Part shown: in pieces, positions 44,839-52,918 of the stretch
How positions within the stretch are numbered: position 1 is the stretch's first letter
Layout of the letters: each line of letters begins with the position of its first letter
NCBI GenBank assembly: GCA_963807015.1
Contig: CAWEAS010000017.1
Location: forward strand, 1-64,000
Length of the DNA stretch: 64,000 bases
Direction of reading: 5' to 3'
Origin: JAJPKK01 sp963807015
GTDB taxonomy: Bacteria > Pseudomonadota > Alphaproteobacteria > Rhizobiales > Xanthobacteraceae
The notes under the pieces: model-generated
The model's database searches: none
Told to the model about the DNA's origin: nothing
Seen by the model: the letters and a program-made list of their open reading frames with translations, nothing else
Position numbers and translations under genes: made by a program

Positions 44839-46827
44839 TCATACGCTCGCCGGAGCGTCGATCGGAGACGCTGCGGGCTTCCTTTTTTCAACAAATCCGA
44901 TGATCCCCATGATCAACAAGCTCTCGATCCAAGGGCCGATATCGTGAGACAGCCCGTCATCAATCGTATTTAGGATGTCTGCGACAGTTTTTCTGCCATC
45001 GATCTCTTCGAGAAAACGGGCGGTCATATCATCGACGATCAGCGGATCACGTCGGAGCTTGCGGTTGAAGACGATGATTTGGCTTCGCCGCGGTGCGGCC
45101 GTCTCTGGAAGTTCTGCCACCGTTCGGGCACCACGCAAATCGAATAGGTCGTAAGGGAAATGCAGTACGCGGAAGCTTTGAAAGACGATGGGCACGAGCA
45201 CTTCAAAATCGAGCTCCGCCACGGCCCAGCCGGCGGGCTTTAGCCGAAACAGTGGATCGTCGCCTAGCGCGCCACTCGGCTCCGCATCGGCATATTCGGC
45301 CTCTGCAATAGCGAGTTCGGCGGCGAGGCCTTGCGCAAGCGATGGCGGGTAAAGTTTGCCGTTTTGTATGGATTTATCGATCTCAGACAGTAGCTCCCTT
45401 GTACGTGTAAGATCGATTTCCCCGGCCAATTGGGCGGCGATCTTCGACGATGGCGCTTCAGATCTACCTTTCGAGGTCTTTTCCAATGCGGCGGCCGCCA
45501 TTCGGGCAAAGGGAAACGCAGGCTCTTGCATTTCAGACCCGACGTTCGTTTTCGCTGGAAATGCCCGCTGCGCAGCCTTGGCCAGCAGAGCCTCCAGGCG
45601 CCGCGGAAACGTAAGATCCTGCGCATCGCGCGTATAGAGATGGCCACGGGCGCCGACATGCGGGGCCCGACCGGGATCCTCGGCAATGGCGCCGAGGGTC
45701 TTGCTCAACGCCGCGACGTCGTTGACGTCTTCGACAACGACGCAACTGTAGCCGTGGGCAAGCCGCTGATAGTTCGGCAGTTTGCGGATCACCTCCGCGG
45801 CGCCGACGAGGCAGGCGCCACATGTCATGACTTCCAGCGGGGTGATCGGACTGTGAAAGCCAATCGGGAAATCCTGCTCGAGACAGCAGACCGCGAGGCA
45901 GCCGCGCAGGAATTCCGGTATGCGCCAATGGGGCAAGAAGGGAAGCTGCAGGACGCGATCGGCGAGGCCAAATTCGCGGACTTCCGTCCGAAACCGTTGT
46001 TCGATCTCCGCTCGTCCATGCGCGACGGCCACGAGACCGACATCGACGCCCCTCTGTTTGAGCAGATGCAGCGCGGACAACAACGCAAAAGTGCCCTTGT
46101 TGTCGCCGAGCTTGCCGTAAATGCCGAAGTACGGACGGTCGCCCGCAAAATCTCCCCAGACACTATCGCGAAACACTTCATCGGTCGCGATTTCGGCCCG
46201 CAGAGCAGCAAGGTCAAGCGGGGGGCCGTTTGGCGTGAAAAATTCCTTGGGTAGCGCATAGCCGCCACCGGGCCTGATCCGGCCGGGATCGACGCCGCGC
46301 TCGATGGCGCGGGCAGCGACCACATGCGCGGCAACCACCAACTCCGCGGAACGCAGGATATGGTCATAGAGCGCTTCGAATTGCGGGTGATGCCACAGCC
46401 GGCCCGCATCGCTGCCGGCCATGCGCACCACATGAGGCGCGCCGGTCATCCGGGCGGCCAGATAGCCGACAATGCCATAGGGCTCCAGGTAGTGCGAAAA
46501 GATGACATCGAAGCCGCACGCTGCATGAGCGTTGGCGGCGAGCGTTGCGAGCTTTGACACGAAGGCGCTGGCGGTTGGGATGTAGAATTGCGAGCGATCC
46601 ATCGGCTCGCTCCAATGCACCCTGACCGAGCCGGAGCCGTAAGTCGCCTCGCAGCGCGCCCAGTCTTGCTCCCGCATATACATTCGGAACGGCGGCGCGA
46701 CCTCCTTGGCATTGGTGATGACATGCACCTCGTGCCCCAGCGCCGCGAGACCGTGGGCCGTCCAGTACGTGCGCATGCTCACGCCGCCCTGGATTGGGGG
46801 GTATTTGCCGATGACACAGATTTTCAT
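44839..46827 (-). CDS. GT4-type glycosyltransferase with C-terminal PqqD/RRE-like domain
   Basis: 662 residues from ATG 46827. Residues about 1-390 are a GT-B glycosyltransferase group 1: KICVIGKYPPIQGGVSMRTY, FGIYGKLGDNKGTFALLSAL (donor domain), DFPIGFHSPITPLEVMTCG (E-x7-E like region). A helical linker follows. The last 75 residues (RRDPLIVDDMTARFLEEID, GRKTVADILNTI, LIMGIIGFVEKRK) read like the PqqD/RiPP recognition element winged helix. It overlaps the partner gene by four bases and is last in the minus-strand locus. Proposed role: glycosylate the modified peptide, guided by the recognition domain. The IS21 right end lies 20 bp downstream of its stop. Confidence 0.82.
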   Translation of the reverse strand: MKICVIGKYPPIQGGVSMRTYWTAHGLAALGHEVHVITNAKEVAPPFRMYMREQDWARCEATYGSGSVRVHWSEPMDRSQFYIPTASAFVSKLATLAANAHAACGFDVIFSHYLEPYGIVGYLAARMTGAPHVVRMAGSDAGRLWHHPQFEALYDHILRSAELVVAAHVVAARAIERGVDPGRIRPGGGYALPKEFFTPNGPPLDLAALRAEIATDEVFRDSVWGDFAGDRPYFGIYGKLGDNKGTFALLSALHLLKQRGVDVGLVAVAHGRAEIEQRFRTEVREFGLADRVLQLPFLPHWRIPEFLRGCLAVCCLEQDFPIGFHSPITPLEVMTCGACLVGAAEVIRKLPNYQRLAHGYSCVVVEDVNDVAALSKTLGAIAEDPGRAPHVGARGHLYTRDAQDLTFPRRLEALLAKAAQRAFPAKTNVGSEMQEPAFPFARMAAAALEKTSKGRSEAPSSKIAAQLAGEIDLTRTRELLSEIDKSIQNGKLYPPSLAQGLAAELAIAEAEYADAEPSGALGDDPLFRLKPAGWAVAELDFEVLVPIVFQSFRVLHFPYDLFDLRGARTVAELPETAAPRRSQIIVFNRKLRRDPLIVDDMTARFLEEIDGRKTVADILNTIDDGLSHDIGPWIESLLIMGIIGFVEKRKPAASPIDAPASV

Positions 46828-47555
46828 GGGCGCTTGTCGACGAAGCCGGCGGCCATAAGATAATCGACAACGTCGGCGGTCTCGGGCAAATCCAATGCAG
46901 TCAATTCCGCAAGGTCGGTCCAATCATCGAGCACGGTCAAAAGCTCGAAGATTTCTGCAGCGACCTCGAAAATCTGCGGCGAGTCGGCCGCGGGCTGAGC
47001 TACCACCACTAGGCAGGTCTCTCGCGCCAGCAAAAGATCGTCGGCATTCGCCTTTTCGAACAGCGGCCGGATGTCGTAGGCACAACGCACCAACCTGGCG
47101 GCCGGCGAGCGGCGGACCTGTGAGGTCGACCGCGTGGACGCGGCGTCGCAACCCGGCTTTTCTCTGCCGAGCCGCGCGCTAGCGAAAGCGAACTCGCAAG
47201 CCGCGACATCCGGCAGATAAGGCGGCACCGGCTTCTCCCGCCGCCATCGCGCCTGCAGAAACGCCAAGAATTGGTTGGCGTTGACGAGGCGGTCGATGTC
47301 GATCGGTGGGTGCGCCTCGATGAATTCGCGGATGAGCGCCTCGCGCCAAGAGCCGATGAGCGCGAAGGTGCGCGGGAACACCGCATTGATCTTGCCCATG
47401 CGTTTTTCAAACGAAAAGCGGGCCTCGAGATCGAGCATGTGGCGGTCGATGCCGGCGAGCGAGGGGGCGATCAGGTCGGCTGTCCCGAAGATCGCGCCGG
47501 CGCCGGTAAGATAGCGGACCAGCTCAACTTGACGATCGAGCAAGCGGCCTGCCAT
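46824..47555 (-). CDS. DUF2063-like partner protein of the MNIO enzyme
   Basis: 243 residues from ATG 47555, overlapping the MNIO gene by 32 bp and the glycosyltransferase by 4 bp. It has the helical pattern of MNIO partners (TglB/BufC/MbnC class): EKRMGKINAVFPRTFALIG, REFIEAHPPID, NQFLAFLQARWR, PPYLPDVAACEFAFASARL. The C-terminal part (EVAAEIFELLTVLDDWTDL, VVDYLMAAGFVDKRP) resembles the end of the glycosyltransferase and a recognition-element winged helix. Such partners bind the precursor leader and present it to the iron enzyme. Confidence 0.8.
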   Translation of the reverse strand: MAGRLLDRQVELVRYLTGAGAIFGTADLIAPSLAGIDRHMLDLEARFSFEKRMGKINAVFPRTFALIGSWREALIREFIEAHPPIDIDRLVNANQFLAFLQARWRREKPVPPYLPDVAACEFAFASARLGREKPGCDAASTRSTSQVRRSPAARLVRCAYDIRPLFEKANADDLLLARETCLVVVAQPAADSPQIFEVAAEIFELLTVLDDWTDLAELTALDLPETADVVDYLMAAGFVDKRP

Positions 47556-48408
47556 CGACCGGAAACCTCCGCGCGACCCTGTCTCTGATGCGCGCCACAT
47601 CATCGAGGATTTCATCGGTCGCGTCGAGACGGTCGTCGCGCTCGAGAATGATCGTCGCCGGGCTGTGGCGGTCGAGCACGCGATCGAGAAGGTCGAGCGT
47701 CGCCTCCGGCATCGGATGCGAATGGGAATCGGCGAGAATTGCCGTGTCGGGGCGGCCGTCGCTGACCGGGATCCCGCCCGCCATGTGGACCTCGCGCACC
47801 AGGCCGGCCGGCAGATCGTCGAGGAACCGATAGGGGTCGAAGTCGCGATTGGTCGCGTTGAGATAAAGGTTCTCGACGTCGAGCAGCAGACCGGCGCCGG
47901 TCTCGCGGCAAATGAGACTAAGGAATTCAGCGTCCGTGAGCCGCGAGTCGGGCCACTCGAAGAGGTAGGAAATGTTTTCCAACAGGAACGGCACGCCGAC
48001 ACGTTCCTGCACGGTGCGCACCTTGGCGATCACCATCTCGGCAACAGCTTCGGTCTTGGGAAGCGGCAGCAGATTGGCGAGATCGCGCCCCGGCACCCGA
48101 GTGAAGGCAAGGTGCTCGCTATAAGCCGGCGCTTTCAATAAGGCGACCATCTCCGCGACTTGGTCGAGGTATTCGAGGTCAAGCGGCACGTCGGTGCCGA
48201 TCGACAGCCCCACGCCATGGGCGTTGAGCGGGATTTTTCCGATGAGATCGAAAATTTCGTCGCGCTTAGCCTCGCCACCGTGGAGGCAATGATCCACGGT
48301 GACCTCAAGCACGTCGAAGTGGTCGAGATTGGCGCGTGTCCATCCGGCGAGCGCGGAGCGATAGCCAATGCCCATGCGGGAAGGCGGCATTACGTTGCGC
48401 GCCAACAT
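47524..48408 (-). CDS. DUF692-family multinuclear iron-dependent oxidase (MNIO)
   Basis: 294 residues (284 if the ATG at 48375 is used). TIM-barrel MNIO pattern with conserved metal ligands: LEVTVDHCL, LNAHGVGLSIG, YSEHLAFT, FLLENISYLFEW, LLLDVENLYLNATN, VREVHMAGG, LADSHSHPMPEATLDLL, TIILERDD. The H/E/D/N set for two or three irons appears complete. MNIO enzymes (MbnB, TglH, BufB and others) oxidise Cys, Asp or Asn in ribosomal peptides using O2. The start overlaps the preceding stop as TAATG. The adjacent Cys-rich precursor gene makes it the core of a RiPP pathway. Confidence 0.9.
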   Translation of the reverse strand: MLARNVMPPSRMGIGYRSALAGWTRANLDHFDVLEVTVDHCLHGGEAKRDEIFDLIGKIPLNAHGVGLSIGTDVPLDLEYLDQVAEMVALLKAPAYSEHLAFTRVPGRDLANLLPLPKTEAVAEMVIAKVRTVQERVGVPFLLENISYLFEWPDSRLTDAEFLSLICRETGAGLLLDVENLYLNATNRDFDPYRFLDDLPAGLVREVHMAGGIPVSDGRPDTAILADSHSHPMPEATLDLLDRVLDRHSPATIILERDDRLDATDEILDDVARIRDRVARRFPVDGRPLARSSS

Positions 48409-49235
48409 TATGGGGGGTGGACCTCTGTGAGGGCGTCATCAAGCGTCGAAACACGGTCGTGCGTAATAACCGAATTTGCTTTCACACCGAGGTTGTAGTA
48501 CTCGGTTGCAAGCGATGGCCCATGCTTAGTATGTCGCCCTGCGTTTGGCTGGTGGGCTCCACCGGTGTTTGCATAGATTTGTAACGGATAGCATACGTAC
48601 TTTCCCGATCCGTTGGCCGCCCCGATGAGATTTTCTTTGTCGTCTTGAAAAAAGGGGTCGGCGCTGACTATCATAGCCCTTAGGTTGGCGTCATTTTGAA
48701 AAGATGCAAAGGCATTTAAGATCTCTTGGTCGGTGCTAGCCTGAATAACCCGACCTCTTGGCGGGGACGGCCATTGTGCTGCCCCCGTTTCGACGGGCGC
48801 CATTGACGAATTAGGGTTCGAGAGCAGGCAAATCTCGCCCGGCAGAAACCCTTTGGTAGTTAGATAATTGACCCTTGTGGCATTATCATTCAACGTGTGG
48901 AGATTAACTCCTCCATAAAACTGTCCTGTAATAGCGCCGGAAAATTGAGTGGCTTTTGCTCCGATTAACGATAGAAACGGTTTAGTGGAATACTTCAACG
49001 CAGAGACAGCGGACACAAGGCCCCCAACTGTGACGATCAACCCCACTGCAGCATTGCCATTAAAATTTGTCACTGCAGTGCGCAGAGTGTTGTCAATGCC
49101 ATAACCGAGGTTCTCCTGAGGAGTAGCAGCGTTACACCACGCATCGTTGCCGACGCCGCGTCTAAAATTTGCTTCCAAATTTGTACCAGTGTACCGAATA
49201 CTAGATATAATTCCAATTCCATGAGCAATTGGCAT
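48408..49235 (-). CDS. Cytoplasmic ABC_sub_bind-like unknown, AT-richer, inside the RiPP locus
   Basis: 275 residues from ATG 49235 with AGGGAG eight bases ahead. No signal peptide. Segments resemble the ABC_sub_bind fold: VGLIVTVGGLVSAVSALKYS, ICLLSNPNSSMAPVE, LRAMIVSADPFFQDDKENL and HGPSLATEYYNLG. Similarity is partial, and the Gly/Asn-rich N-terminal half differs. Its base composition is clearly more AT-rich than all flanking genes, a sign of separate origin. It lies between precursor and MNIO and is coupled to the latter (TAATG). It could bind the peptide or a cofactor; I do not know its function. Confidence 0.7.
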   Translation of the reverse strand: MPIAHGIGIISSIRYTGTNLEANFRRGVGNDAWCNAATPQENLGYGIDNTLRTAVTNFNGNAAVGLIVTVGGLVSAVSALKYSTKPFLSLIGAKATQFSGAITGQFYGGVNLHTLNDNATRVNYLTTKGFLPGEICLLSNPNSSMAPVETGAAQWPSPPRGRVIQASTDQEILNAFASFQNDANLRAMIVSADPFFQDDKENLIGAANGSGKYVCYPLQIYANTGGAHQPNAGRHTKHGPSLATEYYNLGVKANSVITHDRVSTLDDALTEVHPP

Positions 49236-49323
49236 TTGTTCGCTCCCTAATGTTGCTCCCGAGCCAATCTTAGGTGTTCAGGCGCGCTGTTAGTCTGATG
49301 GAGTAAGGTTCTCGCGTTTATCC

Positions 49324-49638
49324 TCACGAACTGCATCCGCATCCGCACCCGCAGGCGTGATCCTCGGCGCTCCAGCGCGGATGCTTCTTGTTCGGATAAA
49401 GCCGCCATCCGAGTACGAAATGCTCGCCATTGGCATCGGCTTTCTTCTTGGCCTTTACGGCGGCCTTGATGATTTCGGCGAGTTCGCGGTTCGCCCGATA
49501 GCCGCATTTGTCGGTCGCCTGGACATGCTTGGCGTCCGTCTTGACGCCCGGGAGCGCCACACGACCTTTGCCGTGGGCGGTTTTCCGGGCACCCGCCTTG
49601 AGCTTCGCGCGCGTCATTTTCGGGTAAATTGCAGGCAT
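49324..49638 (-). CDS. Candidate RiPP precursor peptide with C-terminal CGCGCGC motif
   Basis: 104 residues from ATG 49638, with AGGAGA seven bases upstream. Very basic N-terminal half (Lys-rich MTRAKLKAGARKTAHGKGR), a helical leader-like middle (NRELAEIIKAAVKAKKKA), and the extreme C-terminus DHACGCGCGCSS: four Cys alternating with Gly. No signal peptide or metal-enzyme motif. The small size, leader-plus-Cys-core layout and position next to MNIO, partner and peptidase genes fit a precursor. The likely core is the last 12-20 residues; one more Cys (DKCGY) lies in the leader. An alternative is a small metal-binding protein. Confidence 0.7.
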   Translation of the reverse strand: MPAIYPKMTRAKLKAGARKTAHGKGRVALPGVKTDAKHVQATDKCGYRANRELAEIIKAAVKAKKKADANGEHFVLGWRLYPNKKHPRWSAEDHACGCGCGCSS

Positions 49639-49705
49639 CGTCTGTCTCCTGGTTGGTGATACTGCCACTTTCATCGGCCCGGCTATCGTCGGTCCGACAG
49701 CTCAG

Positions 49706-50653
49706 TCAAGCGCCACGCTCGGCGATCATGGCTTTCCAATCTCCTTCAAGCTCACGGAAGGCACTCCCATAAATGTCGGCCCACCGCGCCGCGGATCCCG
49801 CATTGTGGGCGCCGGGCACGAGCGGCGTCAGGGCATAGAGGCGCCGGAAATGCTCCATGCCGCGTGTTTCGAGGAGAAGCCGCACGAATGACCCGGCCAA
49901 CGGGTAGATAAAGCCCTGTCCGCGCGGCTCCTGGCCAAAGATCGTGTCGCCCACCCGCAGCGTCAGCGGGCTGGGGGTTGCGATGGCGTCGAGATCACCC
50001 AACGTGAATTGGGCGAGCGTGTCCTCGAGCAACGTCGCGGGCGCGAAGCCGCGCAGCTTGTCGCGCGCCGTGTCGTGAAGCGGTTTGCCGAAGTTCGGAA
50101 ACGCCGGATTGCCGCCGAGCGCGTCCTGAAGGTGGATCGCGAGCCCCTCGGCCAACAGGCGATTTCCGTTGGGGAAAAAGACGTGCGCGAGTTCGTGCAT
50201 GATGGCCGCTGTGCGATCCGCGACGCGCCACAGCGGAAACTCCATCTGCCCGGCAAACCCCATCCAGCTTGGCACCAGCGATCGCGATATCCGGAAGCGG
50301 TCGGACACGATGACATCGAAGCGCGAGACCGCGGCCGGCACCCAGTCGCACTGGTCTGTCCAATCTTCGAGGCGCGCCAGCTCGCGACAGAAATCGTCTC
50401 TGAACGCGATCCTTTGGTCTGCCGTGAGCGGGCTTTCGCGCTGAGCGAATTCAAAGGCAATGCGGCCGCGCCGCCGACCGTGCCGGTCCCTGACTTCGAT
50501 CACGTCTTGGTTTGAATAACCGGCTGAACACGAATCGCCCGGCCTATTCGCACCGGATGACATCGAACTGAAATCGACGAGCTCTAAATCAACGAGCTCT
50601 AAATCAACGTTGATCGCGGCAACGTCGACAGCTTCGCCCGAAATCACAGGCAC
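49706..50653 (-). CDS. HExxH metallopeptidase-like protein, first gene of the RiPP locus
   Basis: 315 residues. The zinc motif is IMHELAHVFFPNGNRLLAEGLA: HELAH plus a downstream Glu, the gluzincin pattern of peptidase MA-like enzymes. The N-terminus has an internal repeat (DLELVDLELVDF), no signal peptide and an unusual acidic stretch. It lies 67 bp upstream of the precursor gene in the same direction. Proposed role: leader removal or maturation of the modified peptide; a general protease is possible. Confidence 0.8.
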   Translation of the reverse strand: MPVISGEAVDVAAINVDLELVDLELVDFSSMSSGANRPGDSCSAGYSNQDVIEVRDRHGRRRGRIAFEFAQRESPLTADQRIAFRDDFCRELARLEDWTDQCDWVPAAVSRFDVIVSDRFRISRSLVPSWMGFAGQMEFPLWRVADRTAAIMHELAHVFFPNGNRLLAEGLAIHLQDALGGNPAFPNFGKPLHDTARDKLRGFAPATLLEDTLAQFTLGDLDAIATPSPLTLRVGDTIFGQEPRGQGFIYPLAGSFVRLLLETRGMEHFRRLYALTPLVPGAHNAGSAARWADIYGSAFRELEGDWKAMIAERGA

Positions 50654-50907
50654 CGGCCACCTCCCGCCAAAGATAAGGGCCGTTATCGCGCAATGCTGGA
50701 ACTCTAACTGATCTCAGCGTGAAGAGGAAGCACCGCCATCGTTCACGCTGCGCAACAGGGCTGAAAGGAAAATCACTACATACAAATTGCTGCACCTTCT
50801 TGCGTGCACCTTCATGCCCCCTTTCGCCCCTGTGGCTTTTAGTGTTGCGTCGTCATAGAGTTGTCGCTCGCGGGTGTGATGTAAGTGCGCAATCGGCGGA
50901 GTTGCGA

Positions 50908-51918
50908 ATGTTGGCTCGTCTGATGCGGCGACGAGATGCTCTTCTCCTGTTGGGCGGGGCGGCAGTGCTGACGAACCCGGCTTTGGCGCAGCCCGCTTCT
51001 TCGCTCCCACTCATCGGCTTTTTAAGCAGCGGTTCGCCGCGGTCGTTCGCGCCACTTGTGAAGGCCTACGAAGCCGGGCTCCGTGAGCAGGGCTTCGTGG
51101 ACGGTCAGAACGTAACCATCACCTATCGGTGGGCCGAAGGCGCATACAGCGATCTCGAGATGATGGCGGCCGAGCTGGTCGCGCGCGGCGTGAAGGTTAT
51201 TGTCGCCTCGGGCGGCGTCATTTCCGCCAAGGCTGCGATGAAGGCGACGAAATCAATCCCGATTTTGTTCGTCAGCGGGTCCGATCCGGTGCCGCTTGGT
51301 CTCGTTGCCAGTCTCAGCAGGCCGGGCGGCAATGCCACCGGCGCCAGCGTGTTTACCTCCGAGCTGTTGCCGAAGCGCCTGGAGCTTGCGCACGACCTTG
51401 GGCCTTCGATCAAACGAATGGCAATCCTCTTGAATCCGAGTGCGCCCACCGCAACGGCCGACGAGAAGGACTCCGTCGAGGCGGCAAAGCTTCGGGGCTA
51501 TTCGCTGCTGCCGATGAAGGCCAACAAGGAAAGCGAGATCACCGAGGCCTTCGAAACCGCGGCCAAACAGCAAATTGATGTGCTCGTGGTGATGGGCGAT
51601 CCGTATTTCACGAGCCGGCGTCTCCAGATCGTAGAGCTGGCCGCACAATTCGCCCTGCCGGTGCTCTATCCCTGGCGCGAATATGTCGAAGCCGGCGGCT
51701 TGATGAGCTACGGCACCGAACTCACGTGGGGCTACCACCTGATCGGCCAATATAGCGGACGCATTCTGCGCGGCGAGACGTCGGCCAGTTTGCCGGTGCA
51801 ACAACCGACCAAATATAGCCTGGTGATCAATCTAAAAGCCGCAAGGGCGCTCAAGCTCGACTTCGCAACCGTGGCCCCAAAGCTGATTTCGCTCGCCGAC
51901 GAAGTCATCGATAAGTAG
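50908..51918 (+). CDS. ABC_sub_bind-type periplasmic binding protein
   Basis: 336 residues from ATG 50908 (the later ATG at 50923 would start MRRRDALLLLG). Signal with Arg pair and AVLTNPALAQ cleavage. Family marks: LPLIGFLSSGSPRSF, REQGFVDGQNVTITYRWAEG, VIVASGGVISAKAAMKAT, GDPYFTSRRLQIVELAAQFALPVLYPWREYVEAGGLMSYG, ending ISLADEVIDK. It is the family's common form and is divergent from the RiPP locus. No transporter partners nearby; ligand unknown. Confidence 0.9.
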   Translation: MLARLMRRRDALLLLGGAAVLTNPALAQPASSLPLIGFLSSGSPRSFAPLVKAYEAGLREQGFVDGQNVTITYRWAEGAYSDLEMMAAELVARGVKVIVASGGVISAKAAMKATKSIPILFVSGSDPVPLGLVASLSRPGGNATGASVFTSELLPKRLELAHDLGPSIKRMAILLNPSAPTATADEKDSVEAAKLRGYSLLPMKANKESEITEAFETAAKQQIDVLVVMGDPYFTSRRLQIVELAAQFALPVLYPWREYVEAGGLMSYGTELTWGYHLIGQYSGRILRGETSASLPVQQPTKYSLVINLKAARALKLDFATVAPKLISLADEVIDK

Positions 51919-52175
51919 GTCGAGGGAAAAACGTCTATTTCTGTAAGATGCTTCAGTTTGATCCAATTTAAGGATCACTGCATGATGCTGTTGATTCCGA
52001 TTGCGCCTGATCGTCTCCGGGCTGCGACAATTATGTAGCCACCGCACAATCCTCGGGACACCTACAGCTTCGTCATCACCGCATCTTTCAGTCGGATCGG
52101 ATAAAGGCACGGCAAGCGCCAGCGAATTCCATTTCGGCGATCAGTGTATTCATCGGAGGGGCGAAAATGCCGAGC

Positions 52176-52191
52176 TGTGACTCGGCTCACA
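52176..52191. promoter_or_regulatory. Crp-type site 3, upstream of RDP-repeat gene 3
   Basis: TGTGACTCGGCTCACA, a perfect TGTGA-N6-TCACA match, 114 bp before the ATG at 52290. The 371-bp gap after the binding-protein gene (51919-52289) has no other feature I can support apart from this promoter. Confidence 0.85.
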
Positions 52192-52289
52192 TTCGTTCCT
52201 CGCAGCATTGTTTAATAATTCCTTCGCCGACATGGCTGGGAGCAAAGGATCGCCCACTCCAAAGATCGCCCCTGAAAAGGAGACTGAAC

Positions 52290-52721
52290 ATGACGACGAA
52301 TCTCAAAGTGTTGCTGTCGGCGATTGCAGGATATGCCATGGCGGCCGCGCTTTTCGTCTCCGTTCCTGCGAGCTCCGACCTGGGCGCCCCAGCCAATGCT
52401 CCCTTCGCTCAGGACGATTTGCGAGACCCGAATAACAGCCGTTTTGCGCAGGCAAATTCGGACGCGCGCGACCGGGCCAAGGCACATTTTGCGCAGGAGG
52501 ACTCGCGCGACCCGCACGTCACCCGCCTCGCGCACGCCAAATTGGATGATCGTGATCATGCGTTTGCACAAGACGGCAACCGGGACCCGCACACTACCCG
52601 CTTCACGTACGGCAATTCGGATGCTCGTGGCACAGCCAATGCCCGGTTCGCCCAGGATGCCAATCGTGATCGGCATGACTCCCGATTTGTCGTGGGGGTC
52701 GTGCTTGTACGCACACCCTGA
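52290..52721 (+). CDS. RDP-repeat exported protein 3 (diverged)
   Basis: 143 residues from ATG 52290 (AAAAGGAG ahead). Signal LKVLLSAIAGYAMAAALFVSVPA, then more degenerate repeats: DPNNSRFAQ, DRAKAHFAQ, DPHVTRLAH, DPHTTRFTY, GTANARFAQ, DRHDSRF. It ends with VVGVVLVRTP instead of the GAGLYGDPDKRD tail, suggesting a frameshift replaced the end. The next gene's upstream relic follows. Confidence 0.75.
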   Translation: MTTNLKVLLSAIAGYAMAAALFVSVPASSDLGAPANAPFAQDDLRDPNNSRFAQANSDARDRAKAHFAQEDSRDPHVTRLAHAKLDDRDHAFAQDGNRDPHTTRFTYGNSDARGTANARFAQDANRDRHDSRFVVGVVLVRTP

Positions 52722-52742
52722 CAGCCGGAATCCGCATCCACG

Positions 52743-52808
52743 GCGCTGCATGCGATGCGCGAACCATGTCGGGAGCGCGTCTTTTCCAATAACGATTCTC
52801 GAATGTGA
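52743..52808 (+). pseudogene. 3'-end relic of a cyclic-nucleotide/TrxR-like gene
   Basis: The frame ending at TGA 52806-52808 reads ALHAMREPCRERVFSNNDSRM, which aligns over 21 residues to the last 21 of the protein at 39840-41954 (ALHALRDPRRERHLSNNASRM). Nothing upstream of it matches. It is the leftover of the gene next to the ancestral RDP-repeat gene, carried along by duplication. Confidence 0.8.
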
Positions 52809-52819
52809 TTTCGCTCACA
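52804..52819. promoter_or_regulatory. Crp-type site 4, upstream of RDP-repeat gene 4
   Basis: TGTGATTTCGCTCACA, a perfect TGTGA-N6-TCACA match, 115 bp before the ATG at 52919, overlapping the stop of the TrxR-like relic exactly as site 2 does for the intact gene. Confidence 0.85.
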
Positions 52820-52918
52820 TTTAAACTTTGCCGCGATGTCTAGCATCCCGATAGCCACGAGGGCTGGCAGCGAGGATCGACTGATCCAGGGAAAGCCCTC
52901 AAAAAGGGAGATTGAAAA

